The notes beneath the pieces were generated by a model, which ran no database searches, was not told where the DNA came from, and worked only from the letters and a program-made list of their open reading frames with translations. The translations under genes were made by a program, and so were the position numbers. Below, piece by piece: positions 59,801 through 64,000 of a DNA stretch of 64,000 nt (position 1 is the first letter of the stretch; each line of letters opens with the position of its first letter). This stretch comes from Polyodon spathula (Eukaryota; Chordata; Actinopteri; Acipenseriformes; Polyodontidae): positions 12,054,047 through 12,118,046 of the forward strand of contig NC_054545.1 of assembly GCF_017654505.1 (NCBI RefSeq), given 5' to 3'.

Positions 59801-61043
59801 TGCAGAAAAATGGCAGCAGGTGCTCTGGACTGATGAGTCAAAATTTGAAATATTTGGCTGTAGCAGAAGGCAGTTTGTTCGCCGAAGGGCTGGAGAGTGG
59901 TACACGAATGAGTGTCTGCAGGCAACAGTGAAGCATGGTGGAGGTTCCTTGCAAGTTTGGGGCTGCATTTCTGCAAATGGAGTTGGGGATTTGGTCAGAA
60001 TTAATGGTCTCCTTAATGCTGAGAAGTACACACAGATACTTATCCATCATGCAATACCATCAGGGAGGCATCTGATTAGCCCCAAATTTATTCTGCAGCA
60101 TGACAACTACCCCAAACATACAGTCATTAAGAACTAGCTTCAGTGTAAAGAAGAACAAGGAGTCCTGGAAGTGATGGTATGGCCCCCACAGAGCCCTGAT
60201 CTCAACATCATCGAGTCTGTCTGGGATTACAAGAAGAGAGAGAAGCAACCGAGGCTGCCTAAATCCACAGAAGAACGGTGGTTAGTTCTCCAAGATGTTT
60301 GGGCCAACCTACCTGCCAAGTTCCTTCAAAAACTGTGTGCAAATGTACCTAGAAGAATTGATGCTGTTTTGAAGGCAAAGGGTGGTTACACCAAATATTG
60401 ATTTGATGTAGATTTTTCTACTGTTCACTCACTTTGCATTTTGTTAATTGATAAATATAAACTATTAACATGTCTATTTTTGAAAGCATTCTTACTTTAC
60501 AGCATTTTTTCACACCTGCCTAAAACTTTTGCACAGTACTGTATATGAGACTGGAGTAAATAAATGAGCCTTACACTGTGCACTTGCATGTACGTAAAAA
60601 TGTAGGCAATTTGAGGTCCTGAGTGGCTCCTGTGGTAAAGGTGATAAACTGTGGTAAAAAAAAGTTTGGTTTCATAACTTAACAGTTTTACTGAGTAACT
60701 ATTTGGCTTATTGAAGGACAACATGGGAATTGGGTGTCTTGTTCAGAGTTGGGATTTGAACCAGGGACCTCCTGGTTACAAGCCCTTTTCTTTAACCACT
60801 ACACCATACATCCTCCATATAAAGAAAGAGAAGCCATGTTTTTGGAGATAAATTAAATTAAATTAAAAAGTCACTAATTGGCCTCTAGGTGATAAACAAT
60901 TGAAATACTTTATTTGTCACACACAGGTCTTAATACATCTGCAGTAGAAAGACAGATGGCTTCTGAACGATTGGGGAACAGGAAGTTGATGGCGATGGAC
61001 ATGGAAAATGAAACACTCCTCCCCAAGAACTGCACAGAACCAG
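53695..61043 (+). CDS. SLC24A4: Na+/K+/Ca2+ exchanger 4 (NCKX4), first two coding exons
   Basis: NCKX4 exports calcium and potassium in exchange for sodium across the plasma membrane, with known roles in olfactory adaptation and enamel formation. Exon 1 coding runs 53695-53851 and exon 2 60927-61043, joined in phase 1 (G|GT gives Gly). Exon 1 shows KVRKRREMLFPQVC, close to human NCKX4 KVRRRREMLPQQV, then a hydrophobic stretch (about 33-49, VCIICSILFVAWCMSTLL) matching the N-terminal signal/membrane segment. Exon 2 carries NRKLM and KNCTEP at the expected spacing, with glycosylation sequons NET and NCT. About 91 residues are visible. The ATG at 53695 has A at -3 and G at +4; an in-frame ATG at 53728 aligns better with the human start. 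The exchanger repeats lie beyond the right edge; 61044-64000 is intron 2. A Tc1 element sits in intron 1, 385 bp before exon 2. Confidence 0.88.
53852..58964 (+). other. SLC24A4 intron 1, part before the Tc1 element
   Basis: No further exon was recognised. It holds homopolymer runs (T at 54007-54032, T at 55914-55931, C at 56728-56741) and a TTTA run near 54551. A GC-richer patch at 57000-57090 is unassigned. Confidence 0.4.
58965..60541 (+). mobile_element. near-complete Tc1-like transposon in SLC24A4 intron 1
   Basis: The 1577-bp element has inverted repeats of about 206 bp (58965-59170 and 60336-60541), each starting CAGTACTGTGCAAAAGTTTT, with an intact TA on both sides (58963-58964 and 60542-60543). 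The two ends differ at only a handful of positions. It belongs to a different Tc1 lineage from the element at 35930: ends and transposase differ throughout. Confidence 0.94.
59382..60401 (+). pseudogene. Tc1 transposase with a single in-frame stop
   Basis: From ATG 59382 (MAGLSTPTRHKVV) one frame runs 340 codons to TGA 60399-60401, interrupted only by TAG at 60135-60137 (codon 252). It keeps the N-terminal helix-turn-helix (LSQAEISRQTGVSRYDV), the GRPRKL hook, the second DNA-binding domain (HPSTVRRSLVRSGLHGR), TDESKFEIFG (first Asp), LQHDNYPKHT (second Asp; Tyr replaces the usual Asp of DNDPKH) and SPDLNIIESVW (Glu). The length matches the family's usual 340 residues. No frameshift was found, so the copy is young or was silenced by one mutation. 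An upstream in-frame GTG at 59340 is not needed. Confidence 0.93.
60927..61043 (+). CDS. SLC24A4: SLC24A4 coding exon 2
   Basis: The acceptor CACACAG ends at 60926 and the donor GTACGA begins at 61044. The 117-bp exon translates from the split Gly as GLNTSAVERQMASERLGNRKLM, cut here at MASER for the motif part, and ends KNCTEP. The spacing from the split Gly to NRKLM equals that in human NCKX4 as I remember it. The exon leaves phase 1 for exon 3. Confidence 0.85.
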
Positions 61044-64000
61044 GTACGACTGATGAATGAAATGGGAAATAATACCAGTAAATCACTGTACAACAAAGTA
61101 CTAAGTAAAAGAATGGCTATTTTCAAATACCTAGTTAAATAAGATCATGAGGGTACCATTGCCATACATCTACTTTTTATCACTGAGTTGAATTTGAATG
61201 GCATGTCTGTTTTTTTTTATCTCGCTGGCACTGATCAGGCTGTGTTTAGTCTTTGTCACAGCATGGGACAAAATCACCTATGTGCATGCTATACAAATCT
61301 TTATCATAGCTCCCGGTTTCACCACTATACCAGCAGTCTTTGGAGATGTACAGGGGGGAGGGACTGATTTAAGATTTAGATTTTGTTTCAAACCATTGCA
61401 GGTTTTTATTTGTCATTTACTTTTCTGCCAGCTTTAATCACACAAGCAAAGCAACTTGGCATTGCCTGCTATTTTGTAGTATTGTATTATGCAGAGTCAT
61501 GTTCGTTTCACATGAGTCAAGACGTGAAACTGTTTTGAAAGTGCTGCACCTGCGGGTGTTCCAAAGTGAAATTTATTTCACATAAATCACTGGGCAGCTT
61601 GTGAGAAGAGAAACTCATTACGAACGCCTGCAAGTTTCACCCACCTTAATGGGCAATCTGTACATTGTCGAATGTGTTGGTGAGGGAAACCACGGTGAAA
61701 GTAAATTTGTACAACAAAAAAAAAAAAAACAACAAAACATTATGGTTCTGCATAATGTTTTATTTGTTCAAAGATGTTCACTTACAATCACGATGCAGTT
61801 GTAGGGATGTAGAATTGACTCAATCTGTTTTGACATCTCTCTGCTGTAAATCTAGGTGGTTACAGTCTACATTAAGGTAGTTGTGCAGTGATTTGTTGCC
61901 AACCATATCATGGTTCTTAAACACGCATCAAGCACATTTGAGCTGAAATTGTCTATTTCTACAGTACATACTGCATTTTTTGTTCAAGTGAGGGGGTGAG
62001 TAAGCACTTCCAAGAAGGAGGCTTCAAAACGGCTTTACAAGTTGAATTTGATAACAGAAAACCTGCAGATGTTGTTGTTGTAGATGCCATATGGCCATTT
62101 TATTGAAGGAGATGCAATACTGCCAAGTTACATCCACTTTCTTCACTGCAAACTGATGAATGTCTAATTAAATGAGTAATGTAGTTCCAATTTTGATTTG
62201 ATTTTGTTAGTACAGCATTGTGTCTGATTACGAATACATTTTTAATGGACAAAATAATGAAACTAAGTTTTCAAATGTAAATGGAAGGCACATATGGAGA
62301 CATGTTAATTAAGTGATAACAACAAGGCAGATCAGGTGTAGAATGAGAGCAGTTTCCTGAATAGTTAAAATCCAATATGGTGTAAAGATTTTTATATGGG
62401 GGGGGGGGGGGGGGGGGGGGGGGGAGAGATGGGGGGATAGTGTGCTCAATGCATTCTCTAGTTCTTGCTGTAGACTTTACTAAATTTTAATAACAAAAAA
62501 AAGTGATGTTCTGATTCTATTTGGAGTCTTAATTCCAACAGAATCGACCTTCAGAAGGCTGTGCTGTTCTGTCAATGGGACCCTGTGGTTGTTTGGGTGG
62601 GTGGGATTGTTTCATTCCATTCCAGATTTTGTAGGTATAATTGTTTATTTAACATGGGATACAAATGGAGTTTGATGCGGTTAATGTGCAGTCCCTAAGA
62701 TGTGTGAGGTATGCATTCATAACTTCCTCTTTAATTCTCTTTGGCCCAGTTTCATCTTTTTTGGAAATTGGTCACATTAGCAGTGGCAGATCCATTCCAC
62801 CATTGCACGTCTCTAATAGAGATGGGTATGTTTTATAAATATGTTGGGTTTCATGACATGAATGATTAACCAGCTACGGTATTTGAGAAATGAGAAGCCA
62901 ACATTAGGAAGTACAGTATGTGATTATAATATGTTGGTCTTTTGCAAAGACGAATGGCAGTGTTTTTTGTGTAAGTGAATAAGCAATTTGTGTTAATCTT
63001 AATCTCGCCTCTTTAAATAAATCTTCCAGATACCATCTATTTGTAGTTGAGTTGCTTTGGGGTTGCTGTTTTAAGTAATCGAGGGCTTTTTACCAAAACT
63101 GAATTAGCACATTGTTTGTGAAAGCACAATTTTAAGGCTACAGTATATTGCTTTCAGGTACCATATTGGTTTGACTGTTTGTTTTATTTTACTGTAACAG
63201 TCTGTAAGGTGTGTGATTTTCACAGATGTGGCCCCGTGTGTTTTGTTCCAGCATCAGAAACAGTGGAGAGTTAATGAACTTTAATGAGACACTCTTCCAG
63301 CACCCAACATCAAACGAGCCAGCAGCACTGAACTTGTATTCTCAGAACATTGGCTTTCTCCAGCAGAATTGGAAGTATTACAGCAATTTCTCTTTTGTTG
63401 TTGTTTTCTTCATTAACTGACCGGAAAGAAGCAGCGAGGCTGGCTTGGAGATTGTGGTTTGCATTATATTTCACTGCTGTGAATATTCAGAAGAGTTAGA
63501 ACTTGACACTGCTTGCAATACTAATTACAAACTAAGGGAATTAATAGCAGACTTTAACAGAAAAATTCCATGGACCATGACCATTACTGATCAATTTATT
63601 TATTTTTTAATGATGCTATTTTAATTCCTTCATTTGCTCATTATTTACATACCAGTGTCAACAGGGACATATTTAGTTCACAATGACTTATTTTATAGAG
63701 TTTTCATGAGAACGAAAAACAATTCATGCCATGGTCTCATATTTCATAATACTGGGTTGTATCCCTTATACATTGTATGAAATGTAGACCACAAAACAAC
63801 ATAAATGTTTGGAGTAGGAATTCTATATCTGCATATGATGGGGAGAGGCCTGTTGTTCACTTTGCTTTTCATGTGATATTGAAAGAATATTTGTCAGTCT
63901 TTGTTTGCTTTGGCTACCTCTTTATTGGTGCTCTATTTGTTGCTTGGTGATGCATCAAAAGCTGTTGATGTGGAAGAAGAGATTAAATAAAAATCCAAAG
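61044..64000 (+). other. SLC24A4 intron 2 (part), no exon 3 seen
   Basis: No open frame resembles the next NCKX4 exon. The stretch includes an A run (61717-61729), a G27 run (62398-62424) and otherwise unique AT-rich DNA. Confidence 0.45.
62398..62424 (+). repeat. poly(G) run of 27
   Basis: Twenty-seven consecutive G residues, the longest of three such runs in the window, in SLC24A4 intron 2. Confidence 0.85.

Noticed and set aside
59429..60050. Several minus-strand open frames opposite the transposase
   Set aside because: They are antisense shadows of the Tc1 transposase frame.

Overview
The window is vertebrate nuclear DNA, most likely from a ray-finned fish. It is AT-rich with spliced genes, long TA and AAT microsatellites, and fish-type Tc1 transposons with about 210-bp inverted repeats. 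The style of the repeat tails and LTRs reminds me of non-teleost fishes such as sturgeon or paddlefish, but that is only an impression. No bacterial, CRISPR, operon-like or otherwise exotic system is visible.

Gene order is ATXN3 (minus, 3' part outside the window), NDUFB1 (minus, complete coding region), CPSF2 (plus, complete coding region, 14 coding exons) and SLC24A4 (plus, exons 1 and 2 only). To my knowledge this is the conserved order on human 14q32.12. I rebuilt the exons by eye from splice sites and protein similarity. All reading frames close: NDUFB1 gives 58 residues, CPSF2 787, and the visible ATXN3 exons place Cys14, His119 and Asn134 exactly where the Josephin catalytic triad should be. 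SLC24A4 exon 2 (60927-61043) is shorter than the usual ORF cut-off and was found by its in-frame junction with exon 1.

Layout: 1-4582 ATXN3; 4583-6084 ATXN3 upstream DNA and NDUFB1 3' flank; 6085-7249 NDUFB1; 7250-9171 the divergent interval between NDUFB1 and CPSF2; 9172-18839 CPSF2; 18840-52860 a gene-poor stretch of about 34 kb made largely of repeat relics; 52860-64000 the start of SLC24A4 with a 7-kb first intron.

The repeats are the richest part. Two Tc1 elements keep both ends: 35930-37555 (one stop, one frameshift) and 58965-60541 (one stop in a 339-residue frame). A third Tc1 is truncated. There is a hAT-type MITE with a near-perfect 8-bp target duplication, two LTRs that each run into a primer-binding-site-like sequence, a solo LTR with a 4-bp duplication and a second copy of it, a 5S-rRNA-derived SINE, a tRNA-type SINE, a foldback element, and a perfect 27-bp hairpin at 28627-28690. 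The four genes do unrelated housekeeping or transport jobs (deubiquitination, respiratory complex I, mRNA 3'-end processing, ion exchange), so their proximity reflects old synteny, not a shared pathway.
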